Position numbers and translations under genes: made by a program. Under the pieces are notes generated by a model. It was given only the letters and a program-made list of their open reading frames with translations, did not search any database and was not told where the DNA came from. A DNA stretch of 64,000 bases from Streptomyces sp. NRRL S-350 (GTDB lineage Bacteria > Actinomycetota > Actinomycetes > Streptomycetales > Streptomycetaceae): assembly GCF_000719705.1 (NCBI RefSeq), contig NZ_JOHO01000006.1, positions 62,001 through 126,000 on the forward strand, read 5' to 3'. This document shows, piece by piece, positions 43,229 through 51,906 of the stretch (position 1 is the first letter of the stretch; each line of letters opens with the position of its first letter).

Positions 43229-44455
43229 ATGCGGCTCTACCTGCTCGCCCTGAACCCCACCGACTCGGTCACCGCCGGCTTCCTGCCCGCCGCGGCCCGC
43301 CTCGACCTCGACGTCACCGTCCTCACCGACTGCCCCGAACCCCACCGCCAGGCGTACGCCTCGCTTCCCGGCCCCGCCCCCGAGGTCCTGGAGTGCGACG
43401 TCCGCGACTTCCGCGCCGTCGTCAGCCTGATCTCGCGCCGCGGCGAGGCCTCCCCCGCCCACGCCCCCGACGCGGTGTTCAGCAACAGCGACCACCTGCA
43501 GACCCAGACCGCCCTGGCCGCCGAGTACTTCGGCCTCCCGGCCAAGGACTGGAAGGCCGCACTGCGCGCCAAGGACAAGGGCCAGCTGCGCCGGCACCTC
43601 GCCGTGAGCGGCCGCGACACCGTCTGGTCCGCCGAGGTCGCCCCCGGGCAGGACCCGGCCGAACTCGACCCGCCGTTCCCCTGCGTGGTCAAACCGCGCG
43701 AGGGGGTCGCCAGCGAGGACGTCACCCTGGTCTCCGACACCGCCGAACTCGCCCAGCGCTGCAAGGAGATCCAGCACCGCAGGGACGGCGCCACCCTGGT
43801 GGTCGAGGAGTTCCTGGACGGACAGCTGTGCACCCTGGAGACCCTCGGCGACGGCCGCCGCCGACACGTCCTCGGTGGTTTCCGGACCAGGCTCTCCCCG
43901 CCCCCGGACTTCATCGAGGAGGTGCTCACCTTCGTCCCGGCACACCCCCGGCCGGTGGTCGACCAGGTGCTCGCCCAGCTCGACGCTCTCGGCGTCGGAC
44001 TCGGCGCCTGCCACACCGAGTTCGTCGTCCAACCGGACGGCCGTGCCCGCATCATCGAGGTCAACTATCGCGCCATCGGCGACCAGTGCGACCTGATGCT
44101 CGCCGAGATCCTCGACATACCCCTGTTCGAGCTCGTCCTCGGTGCGCACCTGGGCCGCGAGTTGCCCGCCGACCTGGCCGAGCGGTGCGCCGCCACCCCC
44201 CGCCGGGCCCGCAACGAGGTCGTCTGCGCCGACCGCGCCGGCGTCCTCACCGCCGCCCCCGGCCCGTACGACGAGGAGCGCGACGGCGTCCGGCTCGCCT
44301 ACCGCCCGCTGCGCCCGATCGGCGAACGCCACGAGCACTACCGCACCAACCGCGACTACCTGGGCGTCGTCTGGGCCGTCGGCACGGACCAGGGCGCGGT
44401 GGACGCCGCGGTCGCCCGCTTCCTCGCCACCAACCGCTGGGAGATCACGCCGTGA
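43229..44455 (+). CDS. ATP-grasp ligase, PvsA-like
   Basis: A 408-aa ATP-grasp carboxylate-amine ligase. After an N-terminal Rossmann-like part (SNSDHLQTQTALAAEYFGLP), the ATP-grasp core runs from about residue 115: KDKGQLRRHL, FPCVVKPREGVASEDV, VVEEFLDGQL, and the metal site EFVVQPDGRARIIEVNYR. Such ligases join an amino acid to a carboxylate via an acyl phosphate. As first gene of an ATP-grasp / NIS / MFS / NIS / decarboxylase operon it corresponds to PvsA of vibrioferrin synthesis. Stop overlaps the next start (GTGA). No iron box was found directly upstream; read-through from the uptake operon is possible. Confidence 0.85.
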   Translation: MRLYLLALNPTDSVTAGFLPAAARLDLDVTVLTDCPEPHRQAYASLPGPAPEVLECDVRDFRAVVSLISRRGEASPAHAPDAVFSNSDHLQTQTALAAEYFGLPAKDWKAALRAKDKGQLRRHLAVSGRDTVWSAEVAPGQDPAELDPPFPCVVKPREGVASEDVTLVSDTAELAQRCKEIQHRRDGATLVVEEFLDGQLCTLETLGDGRRRHVLGGFRTRLSPPPDFIEEVLTFVPAHPRPVVDQVLAQLDALGVGLGACHTEFVVQPDGRARIIEVNYRAIGDQCDLMLAEILDIPLFELVLGAHLGRELPADLAERCAATPRRARNEVVCADRAGVLTAAPGPYDEERDGVRLAYRPLRPIGERHEHYRTNRDYLGVVWAVGTDQGAVDAAVARFLATNRWEITP

Positions 44456-46389
44456 CCGTCGGAGACCGTCCCGCATCCGGCGGGGCCCACCCCCTGAGCC
44501 CCGCCGAGCAGCTCACCCTGCGCGTGCTCTCCGCCCTGCTGCGCGAGGACGTCCTCGGGCTGCGTACGCGCGGCGCCGTCGAGGAGCGCCCGGACGGCCT
44601 CTGGCTGACCGTGCCCGAGCCGCGACCCGAGCCGCGACCCGAACCGCAGCCCGAGGCGCAACTCGCCCTGCCGGTGGAGCCGGAGGGCTTCCAGTGCGAG
44701 TACGCCGCCCGGCTGCCGCTGCTGGAACTCGGCGGGCGCCGGATCACCGGCCCGGACGCCGTCGTGGCGGCCCTCGCCGAGCTGGCCGAGCCCGAGGACC
44801 GGGCCGGCTGGACGGCCTTCACCGAGGAGTGCCGCCAGACCCTCGCCACCATGGAGCTGCACGAGCGCTCCCGCCCGGAGGTGCACGAGCGGCTGAGCGA
44901 CCTTTACGGCGCCGATCCCGCCGACTGGACCGGGCTCACCGCCGCCCTCGGCCACGACGCCCTGGCCGCCTACCTCGACCACCCGGTCTACCCCACGGCG
45001 CGCGGCCGATCCGGTCTCACCGAGCGCGAACTGCGCGCCTACGCACCGGAGTTCCACCCTTCTTTCGAACTGCGCTGGCTTGCCGTCCCGGCCGGTGCGC
45101 TGACCGTCCACGGCGAGCAGCCGCTGCCGAGCTGGTGGCCCACCCCGGCCCGGCTCGGCCTCGCGGACCAGTGCCCCGGCGACGACTGGGCCACCCTGCC
45201 CGTCCACCCGCTCACCGTCGGCGCGTCGCTGGACGAGGCGCTGGCGGCCACCGGCCTGACCGGCCGCGCGGTGCTCGCCGAGCGGCCGTACCTGACCGTC
45301 GTCCCGACCCTGTCCATGCGCACCGTCGCCGTCTCCGACGACCCCACCTGCCACCTCAAGCTCCCGCTCGCCACCGCCACCCTCGGCGCCCGCAACCGGC
45401 GCACCATCAAGCCCGGCACGCTGATCGACGGAGCCGCCGGCCAGCGACTCATCGAAGCCGTCCTGGACCGCGAGCCGCGCTTCGCCGGCCGGATCCTGCA
45501 CGTCGACGAGCAGTGCTGGGCCCACGCCGGCCACGAACTGCTCGCCGTCCTGCTGCGCCGCTACCCGGCCGGGCTGGAACAGGCGTCGACCGTCCCGCTC
45601 GCCGCCCTGCAGGCCCCCGCGCCCGACGGCCGGCTGGTCATCGACCACCTCGCCGACCGCTACTACCACGGCGACGTGCCGGCCTGCTACGACGCCCTGT
45701 TGGAGCTGCTGCTCGGCTGGCAGAGCACACTGTTCGGCTACGGCATCGCCCTTGAGTCGCACCAGCAGAACACCTCGCTGGTGCTCGACCGGCACGGCCT
45801 GCGGCTGCTCTACAAGGACGACGACGGCCCGCGCGTGCACACCACCCGGATGACCGCAGCCCTCGGTGAACTGGCGCCAGGCCCGGGCGAGTTCGACGAC
45901 CCCCGGATCTTCGGCGAGGACGACCGGGCGCTGACCGACCTCTTCGCCACCATCACCGGCCACCTGTGCACCGCCTCCCTCGCCTTCGGCCTCGCCGACC
46001 ACGGCCGGGGAGAACTCCCGGACCTCCTCGCCCTGTTGCGCAAGCGCACGGCGGAGGCCGTCGAACGGATCGGACCGACGGGCGAACCCCTGCGCGCGGC
46101 CCTGCTGGACGCCGAGCGGCTGCCGGTCAAGGCCATGGTCACCGCCGGCACGCTGCTCAGCAAGCAGCGCTCGGGCGCCGCCGACATCAACAAGCACTAC
46201 ACCAGCGGCCCGAACTACCTGCGCGACCACCCGGTCGACCACCCGGGCCACCACCCGCGGGGCCCCCTGCGCGACCACCCGGGCCACCACCCGCGGGGCC
46301 CCCTGGGCGGACACCCGGTCGACCACCGGGGCGACCGGCCCGGCGACCGCCCGGCCTGCCGGGTCCGCACGGACGGGACCGCCCGATGA
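44452..46389 (+). CDS. NIS siderophore synthetase 1 (IucA/IucC family), PvsB-like
   Basis: A 645-aa NRPS-independent siderophore synthetase, which adenylates a carboxyl group (usually citrate) and condenses it with an amine or alcohol. Family motifs: HPSFELRW, LPVHPLTV, VVPTLSMRTVAV, HLKLPLATATLGARNRRTIK (nucleotide/citrate site), ESHQQNTSLVLDRHGLRLLYKD, and the C-terminal FhuF-like helical lid with KAMVTAGTLLSKQR. Near the start is a Pro-Glu-Pro-Arg repeat. The C-terminal 50 residues are an unusual His/Pro/Asp-rich tail encoded by a 36-nt repeat. GTG start overlaps the ATP-grasp stop. Confidence 0.92.
   Translation: MTVGDRPASGGAHPLSPAEQLTLRVLSALLREDVLGLRTRGAVEERPDGLWLTVPEPRPEPRPEPQPEAQLALPVEPEGFQCEYAARLPLLELGGRRITGPDAVVAALAELAEPEDRAGWTAFTEECRQTLATMELHERSRPEVHERLSDLYGADPADWTGLTAALGHDALAAYLDHPVYPTARGRSGLTERELRAYAPEFHPSFELRWLAVPAGALTVHGEQPLPSWWPTPARLGLADQCPGDDWATLPVHPLTVGASLDEALAATGLTGRAVLAERPYLTVVPTLSMRTVAVSDDPTCHLKLPLATATLGARNRRTIKPGTLIDGAAGQRLIEAVLDREPRFAGRILHVDEQCWAHAGHELLAVLLRRYPAGLEQASTVPLAALQAPAPDGRLVIDHLADRYYHGDVPACYDALLELLLGWQSTLFGYGIALESHQQNTSLVLDRHGLRLLYKDDDGPRVHTTRMTAALGELAPGPGEFDDPRIFGEDDRALTDLFATITGHLCTASLAFGLADHGRGELPDLLALLRKRTAEAVERIGPTGEPLRAALLDAERLPVKAMVTAGTLLSKQRSGAADINKHYTSGPNYLRDHPVDHPGHHPRGPLRDHPGHHPRGPLGGHPVDHRGDRPGDRPACRVRTDGTAR
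46237..46305 (+). repeat. In-frame 36-nt repeat coding a His-rich tail
   Basis: A 36-nt unit starting GACCACCCGGGCCACCAC is followed by a 33-nt exact second copy at 46273, encoding DHPGHHPRGPL twice at the C-terminus of NIS synthetase 1. Confidence 0.85.
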
Positions 46390-47609
46390 CCGTGGACACC
46401 CTGCCGCAGCAGCCCCGGACCGCGGCCGCGCCCCCCGGCGGGCTCGGCCGGCGCCAGGTGCACGCCGTCGCGGCCTGCTACTTCGTCGCCTCCTTCGCCG
46501 CGCTCGGCCTCCCGCCCTACCTGACCGCGATCCTGCCCGGGCTCGGCGACTCGCAGGCCCGGTGGGCGGGGGTGCTCTACATCGTCCCGACGGTGTTCAG
46601 CGCGCTCGGCGCACCCCTGTGGGGCCGCCTGGCCGACCGCTTCGGCCGCAAACGCCTACTGCTGCGCGCCCAACTCGGGCTCACCGTCTCCTTCCTGCTG
46701 GCCGGAGCCGCCGACAGCCTGCCCGCCTTCACCCTCGCGCTGGTCCTCCAGGGCTTCCTCGGCGGCACCTTCGCCGCCACCAACGGCTACCTGGCGGCCG
46801 CGCTCGACGGGCCCCGGCTCTCCCGCGCCCTCACCCTGATGCAGGGCAGCGCCCGGGCGGCCCTGGTGGCCGCGCCGATCCTGGTCGGGGCGCTCTCACC
46901 GTGGGTCGGCCCGCACCGCCAGTACCTGGTGATGGCCGTCCTCCCCCTCGCGGCCGCGGTGTTCCTGTCGCTGCTGCCCGAGCCGGAGCACCCGGAGGCC
47001 CCCGAGGCCGCCCCGGGCCGGGACGCCGAGAAGCCCGCCACGACGCCGCTCCTGCCGCTCTACGCCTTCGAGTTCGCGTTCGTCTTCGCCACGGTCATCT
47101 CCTTCCCCTACCTCATCGCCCTTGCCCAGCAGCGTCTGCCCGGCGTGGACGGCACCACCACCGGCGTGCTCTTCGCGCTGCCGCACCTGTGGTACCTGGT
47201 GTTCGCCGCCCGCACCCACACGGTGTTCCACTCCCGCCCGCACACCGGCATCGCGCTCGGTTTCGGCTTCGTCGCGCTCGGCCTGGCCGGGCACGCCGTC
47301 GCGTACTCGCTGCCCGTCTTCATCGCGGTGCGGCTGCTGCTCGGGATCGGGCTCACGCTGGGCCTCGTCTGCCTCGCCGTCCTTGCCGCCGGGGCCGCCA
47401 AGGGCCGCCCGCCCGGCCGGATGTTCGGCACCCTCGAACTCGTCTCCAAGGGTGGCGCCGTCGCCGCCGGCGCTGTCGCCGCGCTGGCCAACGGGCGTTT
47501 CGGCGCCGCCGCCCCCGTGGTGGCCGGCACCGCCGCCGCCCTGCTGGCCGCCCTCGCGGCCACCGCACTCACCCTCCCGTCCGTCCGCCAGCGCTGGAGT
47601 CGCCGATGA
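46386..47609 (+). CDS. MFS siderophore exporter, PvsC-like
   Basis: A 407-aa twelve-helix major facilitator protein. VHAVAACYFVASFAALGLPP opens helix 1; the loop 2-3 signature is GRLADRFGRKRLLLRAQ; later LMQGSARAALVAAP and the central acidic loop. Its position between two NIS synthetase genes, with ATGA overlaps on both sides, is that of PvsC, so export of the newly made siderophore is the likely job. Confidence 0.9.
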   Translation: MTVDTLPQQPRTAAAPPGGLGRRQVHAVAACYFVASFAALGLPPYLTAILPGLGDSQARWAGVLYIVPTVFSALGAPLWGRLADRFGRKRLLLRAQLGLTVSFLLAGAADSLPAFTLALVLQGFLGGTFAATNGYLAAALDGPRLSRALTLMQGSARAALVAAPILVGALSPWVGPHRQYLVMAVLPLAAAVFLSLLPEPEHPEAPEAAPGRDAEKPATTPLLPLYAFEFAFVFATVISFPYLIALAQQRLPGVDGTTTGVLFALPHLWYLVFAARTHTVFHSRPHTGIALGFGFVALGLAGHAVAYSLPVFIAVRLLLGIGLTLGLVCLAVLAAGAAKGRPPGRMFGTLELVSKGGAVAAGAVAALANGRFGAAAPVVAGTAAALLAALAATALTLPSVRQRWSRR

Positions 47610-49543
47610 CCCGCGAGCCGCACACCCGTGAGCCGAACGCCCGCATGCAGGACACCCGTACGCGGAGCACTCGCCCGCAGGACACCCGTACGCAGGACAC
47701 CTGCCCGCAGAGCACCCGTGAGCCGATGAACCACGAACTCCCCACCGCCGACGACGCGGTGGCCCACACCCTGCTGAACTGCCTGCTCCGCGAGGTCTCC
47801 GCGCCCGAGCACCAGACCGCCGTCGACGACGGACGCCTGCTGCTGCGCCTGCCCCGCCGCGGCGCCCTGCTGCGCGTCGCCCTGCGCCGCACGTCGCTGC
47901 TCGGCGCGCACCGCTTCTCCGGGCCGGTCGAGGTCGAACAGGACGGCGGGTGGCGCGAGTTGGGCTGGCGCGAGCTGGCCGAACACGTCCAGGGCGAACT
48001 GGAGCTGCGCACCGGCACGGTGAACGAGGAGTTCCTCGACCAGGTGGCGTCCAGCCACCACGGCGTCCGCCAGGGCCTGGACGGCCGTCCGGCCGCCGGG
48101 GGCGACCGCTACCTGGAGTCCGAGCAGGCCCTGCTGTTCGGCCACCGCTTCCACCCCGCGCCGAAGTCCCGCTCCGCCGCCCGCGGCGACTGGTGCGGGT
48201 ACGCCCCCGAGTCCCGTGCCGCCTTCCCGCTGCGCCACCTCGCCGTCCGCCCCGGACTGCTCGCCGAGGAGTCGCTGGACGAGGGCGCCACCGCCCTGCT
48301 GGACGGGCTCGGCGAAGTCCCGGACGGCTACCGGCTGCTGCCCGTCCATCCCTGGCAGTACCAACTCATCGGCGACCACCCGCTGTTGCGCGACGCCATG
48401 GCCCGTGGAGAAATCCTCGACCTCGGCCCGCGCGGTGAGCGGTTCACCGCCACCGCCTCGGTGCGCACCCTGCACGGCACCGACGCCTTCCTCAAGTTCA
48501 GCCTCAACGTGCGCATCACCAACTGCCTCCGCAAGAACGCCGCTTACGAGCTCAGCGGTGCCGTCGCGCTCACCCGGCTGCTCACCCCCGCGCTCACCGA
48601 CCTCGCCCGGCGCTTCCCCGACGCCGCGATGCTGCGCGAGCCGGCCTTCCGCACCCTCGCCCTGCCCGGCGCCGACGGCTGCCCTGACCTGGCGCTGTAC
48701 GAGGGCTTCGGCCTGATCGTCCGCGAAGGCTTCGACGGCGTGCTGCGCCCCGGCGTCACCCCGCTGCTCGCGGCCGCCGTCGCCGACGAACACCCGACCA
48801 GCTCCGCACACATCTCCCGCCTGCTGGACGGGAGTCGGGACCGGTCCACGGACGGAGCCGCAGCCGGGACCGCGGACGGCCCGGCGGCACTGCGCTGGTG
48901 GCGCGCCTACCTGCGCCTGCTCCTCCCGCCCGTCCTCGCCGCCTACTTCGACCACGGCGTGGTGCTGGAGCCGCACCTGCAGAACGTGCTCATCGGCGTG
49001 GACGCCACCGGGCACCCCGTCCAGGTGCTCCTGCGCGACCTCGAGGGCACCAAGCTCGTCCCCGAACACAACGCCGACATCCTCGCCGAGCTCCCGCCCG
49101 AGGTCGCCGGCCCGATGACCTACGACGCCGAACGCGGCTGGGACCGGGTGGTCTACTGCCTGCTGGTCAACCACGTCTCCGAACTGCTCGCCGCGCTCGC
49201 CGACCGCCACCCCGAGCTGGAGTGCGCGCTCTGGCAGGCCGTCCGGGACACCCTGGAGGAGTACGCCGCCGCCCACGGCTGCCCGCCCCGGCTGAGCGCC
49301 CTGCTCGCCGGCGTCCCGCTGCCCGCCAAGGCCAACCTGCTGACCCGCTGGGAGCGCAAGGCCGACCGCGAGGCCGGCTACGTCCGACTGCCGTCCCCGC
49401 TGGCCGGCTCCGTCCTCGCCGAGGCCTCCCGCATGCCCGCCCACGTCCGTGCGGGCCTGCCCACCGACCTTCCCGCCGACCTCGCGACCAGCCGTCCCGC
49501 CGGCGCGGCCGTCCGCCTTCCCGCCGGGAGCACCGCCCGATGA
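47606..49543 (+). CDS. NIS siderophore synthetase 2 (IucA/IucC family), PvsD-like
   Basis: A 645-aa second NIS synthetase. The first 40 residues are a Thr/Arg/Gln repeat (TREP, QDTRT units); a second in-frame ATG inside it (MNHELPTADD) may be the functional start. Motifs: HPAPKSRSA, LLPVHPWQYQ, TATASVRTLHGTDAFLKFSL, NVRITNCLRKN, EPHLQNVLIGVDATGHPVQV, LLRDLEGTKLV and, near the end, KANLLTRW. The pattern LxHPWQ and KxSL belongs to the IucA/IucC core. Two different synthetases suggest two separate condensations on the citrate unit. ATGA overlaps on both sides. Confidence 0.92.
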   Translation: MTREPHTREPNARMQDTRTRSTRPQDTRTQDTCPQSTREPMNHELPTADDAVAHTLLNCLLREVSAPEHQTAVDDGRLLLRLPRRGALLRVALRRTSLLGAHRFSGPVEVEQDGGWRELGWRELAEHVQGELELRTGTVNEEFLDQVASSHHGVRQGLDGRPAAGGDRYLESEQALLFGHRFHPAPKSRSAARGDWCGYAPESRAAFPLRHLAVRPGLLAEESLDEGATALLDGLGEVPDGYRLLPVHPWQYQLIGDHPLLRDAMARGEILDLGPRGERFTATASVRTLHGTDAFLKFSLNVRITNCLRKNAAYELSGAVALTRLLTPALTDLARRFPDAAMLREPAFRTLALPGADGCPDLALYEGFGLIVREGFDGVLRPGVTPLLAAAVADEHPTSSAHISRLLDGSRDRSTDGAAAGTADGPAALRWWRAYLRLLLPPVLAAYFDHGVVLEPHLQNVLIGVDATGHPVQVLLRDLEGTKLVPEHNADILAELPPEVAGPMTYDAERGWDRVVYCLLVNHVSELLAALADRHPELECALWQAVRDTLEEYAAAHGCPPRLSALLAGVPLPAKANLLTRWERKADREAGYVRLPSPLAGSVLAEASRMPAHVRAGLPTDLPADLATSRPAGAAVRLPAGSTAR

Positions 49544-50742
49544 CCGAGACCGTCCGCAGCCGCGCCGCCGCCCTCGCGCCCGAGGAACTGCCCGCCTACC
49601 TCTACGACCTGGCCGCGCTGCGCGAGCACGCCGCCGCCGTCCGGGCCGCACTGCCCGAGCGGGTCGAGCTGTACTACGCCGCCAAGGCCAACCCGGAGGC
49701 GCCGCTGCTGACCGCGCTGCGCGACGCGGTCGACGGCTACGAGGTGTCCAGCGGAGGCGAGTTGGCGCACGTGCGGGCCGCCGTGCCGGACGCTCCGCTG
49801 GCCTTCGGCGGGCCGGGCAAGACCCCGGCGGAGATCGAGGCCGCGGTCGCGGCCGGGGTGCACCGCTGGCACGTGGAGAGCGAGCAGGAGCTGCACCGGC
49901 TCGCCGCCGTCCTCGCGGACCGGCCGGACACGACCGTGGACGTGCTGCTGCGGGTCAACCTGGCGGTCGCCACGGACGCGCTCGACGCGGTGCCGCTCGC
50001 GATGGGTGGACGCCCGACGCCGTTCGGCCTCGACCCCGAGCAGGCCGAGGAGTGCGTCCGGCTGCTCACCGGCGACGGCCCGCTGGGGCGGCGACTGCGC
50101 CTGCGCGGTGTGCACGCCCACCTGGCGAGCGGGCTCGCCGCGACGGAGCAGCTGTCGGTGGCCTCGCAGATCGTCGCCTGGTCGGCGGCGCTCGCCGGGC
50201 GGCTCGGCTTCCCGCTGGAGGAGGTCAACATCGGTGGCGGAATGGCCGTGGACTACGAGGACCCGGCCGCGCGCTTCGACTGGACGGCCTTCGGTGAAGG
50301 CCTGGCCAAGCTCCTCGACGCGCACCCCGGACTCACCCTGCGGATCGAGCCGGGCCGGGCACTGACCGCCTACTGCGGCTGGTACGCGACCGAGGTGCTG
50401 GACGTGAAGCAGAGCCACGGCGAGGACTTCGCCGTGGTCCGCGGCGGCACCCACCACCTGCGCACCCCCGCGACCCGGGGGCACTCCCAGCCCTTCGACG
50501 TGCTGCCGGTGTCCGCCTGGCCGCACCGGTGGCCGCGCCCCGCCGTCACCACCGGGCGCGCCACCCTGGCCGGGCAGTTGTGCACGCCCAAGGACGTCCT
50601 CGCCCGCGCCGCGGACGGCGCGGGCGGGCTGCGGGCGGCGGACCGCGTGCTGTTCGCCATGGCCGGCGCGTACGCGTGGAACATCTCCCACCACGAGTTC
50701 CTGATGCACCCCCGCCCCGGCTTCCACTACCTGGGCGGCTGA
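49540..50742 (+). CDS. Type III PLP-dependent decarboxylase, PvsE-like
   Basis: A 400-aa alanine-racemase-fold decarboxylase of the LysA/BtrK/SbnH kind. The PLP lysine lies in YYAAKANPEAP (Lys about 49), followed by YEVSSGGEL, GVHAHLASG, NIGGGMAVDY (phosphate-binding glycines) and EPGRALTAYCGW. The C-terminal CTPKDVLA carries the partner-site Cys. In related siderophore pathways this enzyme decarboxylates an amino acid or a citryl-amino-acid intermediate. It ends the five-gene coupled operon that parallels pvsABCDE. Confidence 0.9.
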   Translation: MTETVRSRAAALAPEELPAYLYDLAALREHAAAVRAALPERVELYYAAKANPEAPLLTALRDAVDGYEVSSGGELAHVRAAVPDAPLAFGGPGKTPAEIEAAVAAGVHRWHVESEQELHRLAAVLADRPDTTVDVLLRVNLAVATDALDAVPLAMGGRPTPFGLDPEQAEECVRLLTGDGPLGRRLRLRGVHAHLASGLAATEQLSVASQIVAWSAALAGRLGFPLEEVNIGGGMAVDYEDPAARFDWTAFGEGLAKLLDAHPGLTLRIEPGRALTAYCGWYATEVLDVKQSHGEDFAVVRGGTHHLRTPATRGHSQPFDVLPVSAWPHRWPRPAVTTGRATLAGQLCTPKDVLARAADGAGGLRAADRVLFAMAGAYAWNISHHEFLMHPRPGFHYLGG

Positions 50743-50813
50743 CGGGGTCGAGGGGGACCACCCGCAGCGGGACGGATGTCGGCGAACGGCTTTCCGCCGA
50801 CGGATTCCAGCGG

Positions 50814-50859
50814 ACGGATTCCAGCGGACAGAGGTCGAATTCCGTCAGCTGGAATCCGT
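50814..50859. terminator. Hairpin after the siderophore operon (copy C of hairpin family)
   Basis: ACGGATTCCAGC (50814-50825) pairs perfectly with GCTGGAATCCGT (50848-50859). A second tandem copy of GGATTCCAGCGGAC precedes it. It lies about 70 nt after the PvsE-like stop, and its flank TCCGTTCGCT matches the flank of copy A. Confidence 0.6.
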
Positions 50860-50982
50860 TCGCTCCCACCTGTCCGCGGTCTCCCGCTCGCTCTCCGTTG
50901 CCGGCCGCCCCGCGCCCCCGTCCCCCGACCGCCCTCTTCCGCCACTCATGGGAGAGTGGTAGGCAGCGAAGGGAGCGCAAAC

Positions 50983-51786
50983 GTGCTGATGGACAAGGTG
51001 GCGGAGATACTCGCCGAGGCATCGGCCGAGGCGGTGGAGCCGCGCTTCCGGGCGCTGGCCGCCGGCGAGGTGATGGAGAAGGCGCCCGGCGAGGTCGTGA
51101 CGATCGCCGACCGGGAGGCCGAGGCCATCATCGCCCGCCGCCTGTACGAGCTGCTGCCGGTCCCCGTGGTCGGCGAGGAGGCGGTCTCCGCGGATCCCTC
51201 GCTCGCCCAGGCCCTCCACGACGAGCCTGCCGCCTGGCTGGTCGACCCGGTCGACGGCACCTCGAACTTCGTGGCCGGCCGCCCCGAGTACGCCGTGATG
51301 TGCTCGCTCGTCCGCGACGGCCGGACGGTCGCCTCCTGGATCTGGCAGCCCGCCACCGCCACCGCCTACCGGGCCGAGCTGGGCTCGGGCGCCTGGCGCG
51401 ACGGCGAGCGCCTCACCCGCCCGCCCGCACCCCGGGACGCCGCGAAGCTGCGCGGCTCGGTGAAGAGCCGCTACCTCAACCCCGAGCACCGCACCCGCCT
51501 GCAGGCCAACGTCGCGGCCTTCGGCGACATCTCCCCGGGTCGGCATGCCGCCGGGATCGAGTACCCGGACCTCATCGAGGGCCGTTTCGACTTCCTGCTC
51601 TACTGGCGCACCCTCCCCTGGGACCACGCCCCCGGCTCCCTGCTCGTCACCGAGGCGGGCGGCGTCTCGGCCCGCCTGGACGGCAGCCCGTACCGTCCCG
51701 AGGCGCCCGGCTGCGAGGACGGCCTCCTGGTCGCCTCGGACCCCGACACCTGGGAGCTCAGCCGCAGGGTCCTCCTGGGCGACTGA
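50983..51786 (+). CDS. Inositol monophosphatase family protein
   Basis: A 267-aa Mg-dependent phosphatase of the IMPase/FBPase/CysQ fold: VVGEEAV (first metal Glu-Glu), WLVDPVDGTSNFVAG (DPxDGT), and the C-terminal LPWDHAPGSLLVTEAGG (WDxAxG). It may dephosphorylate inositol phosphate, histidinol phosphate or PAP. GTG 50983 has GGGAG seven nt upstream; ATG 50989 is an alternative. It lies inside the iron island but nothing links it functionally. Confidence 0.92.
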   Translation: MLMDKVAEILAEASAEAVEPRFRALAAGEVMEKAPGEVVTIADREAEAIIARRLYELLPVPVVGEEAVSADPSLAQALHDEPAAWLVDPVDGTSNFVAGRPEYAVMCSLVRDGRTVASWIWQPATATAYRAELGSGAWRDGERLTRPPAPRDAAKLRGSVKSRYLNPEHRTRLQANVAAFGDISPGRHAAGIEYPDLIEGRFDFLLYWRTLPWDHAPGSLLVTEAGGVSARLDGSPYRPEAPGCEDGLLVASDPDTWELSRRVLLGD

Positions 51787-51906
51787 CCCGCCCGGGGCCG
51801 ACCGGTCCCGGCGGCCTGCCGCCCCGCCCGCCCGACCGTCCCGCCTGCCCGACCGTCCCGACCGCCCCGCCTGCCCGGCGCCGGTCGGCCGGCCGCCCCA
51901 CCGCTC

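Noticed and set aside
43229..50742. Hydroxamate siderophore (desferrioxamine or aerobactin) cluster
   Set aside because: No lysine/ornithine N-monooxygenase or N-acyltransferase is in the window, and the gene order fits the vibrioferrin type instead.
51796..51890. Terminator between the IMPase and decarboxylase genes
   Set aside because: The only complementary arms (GGCCGACCGG and CCGGTCGGCC) are about 75 nt apart with direct repeats between them, too loose to call.
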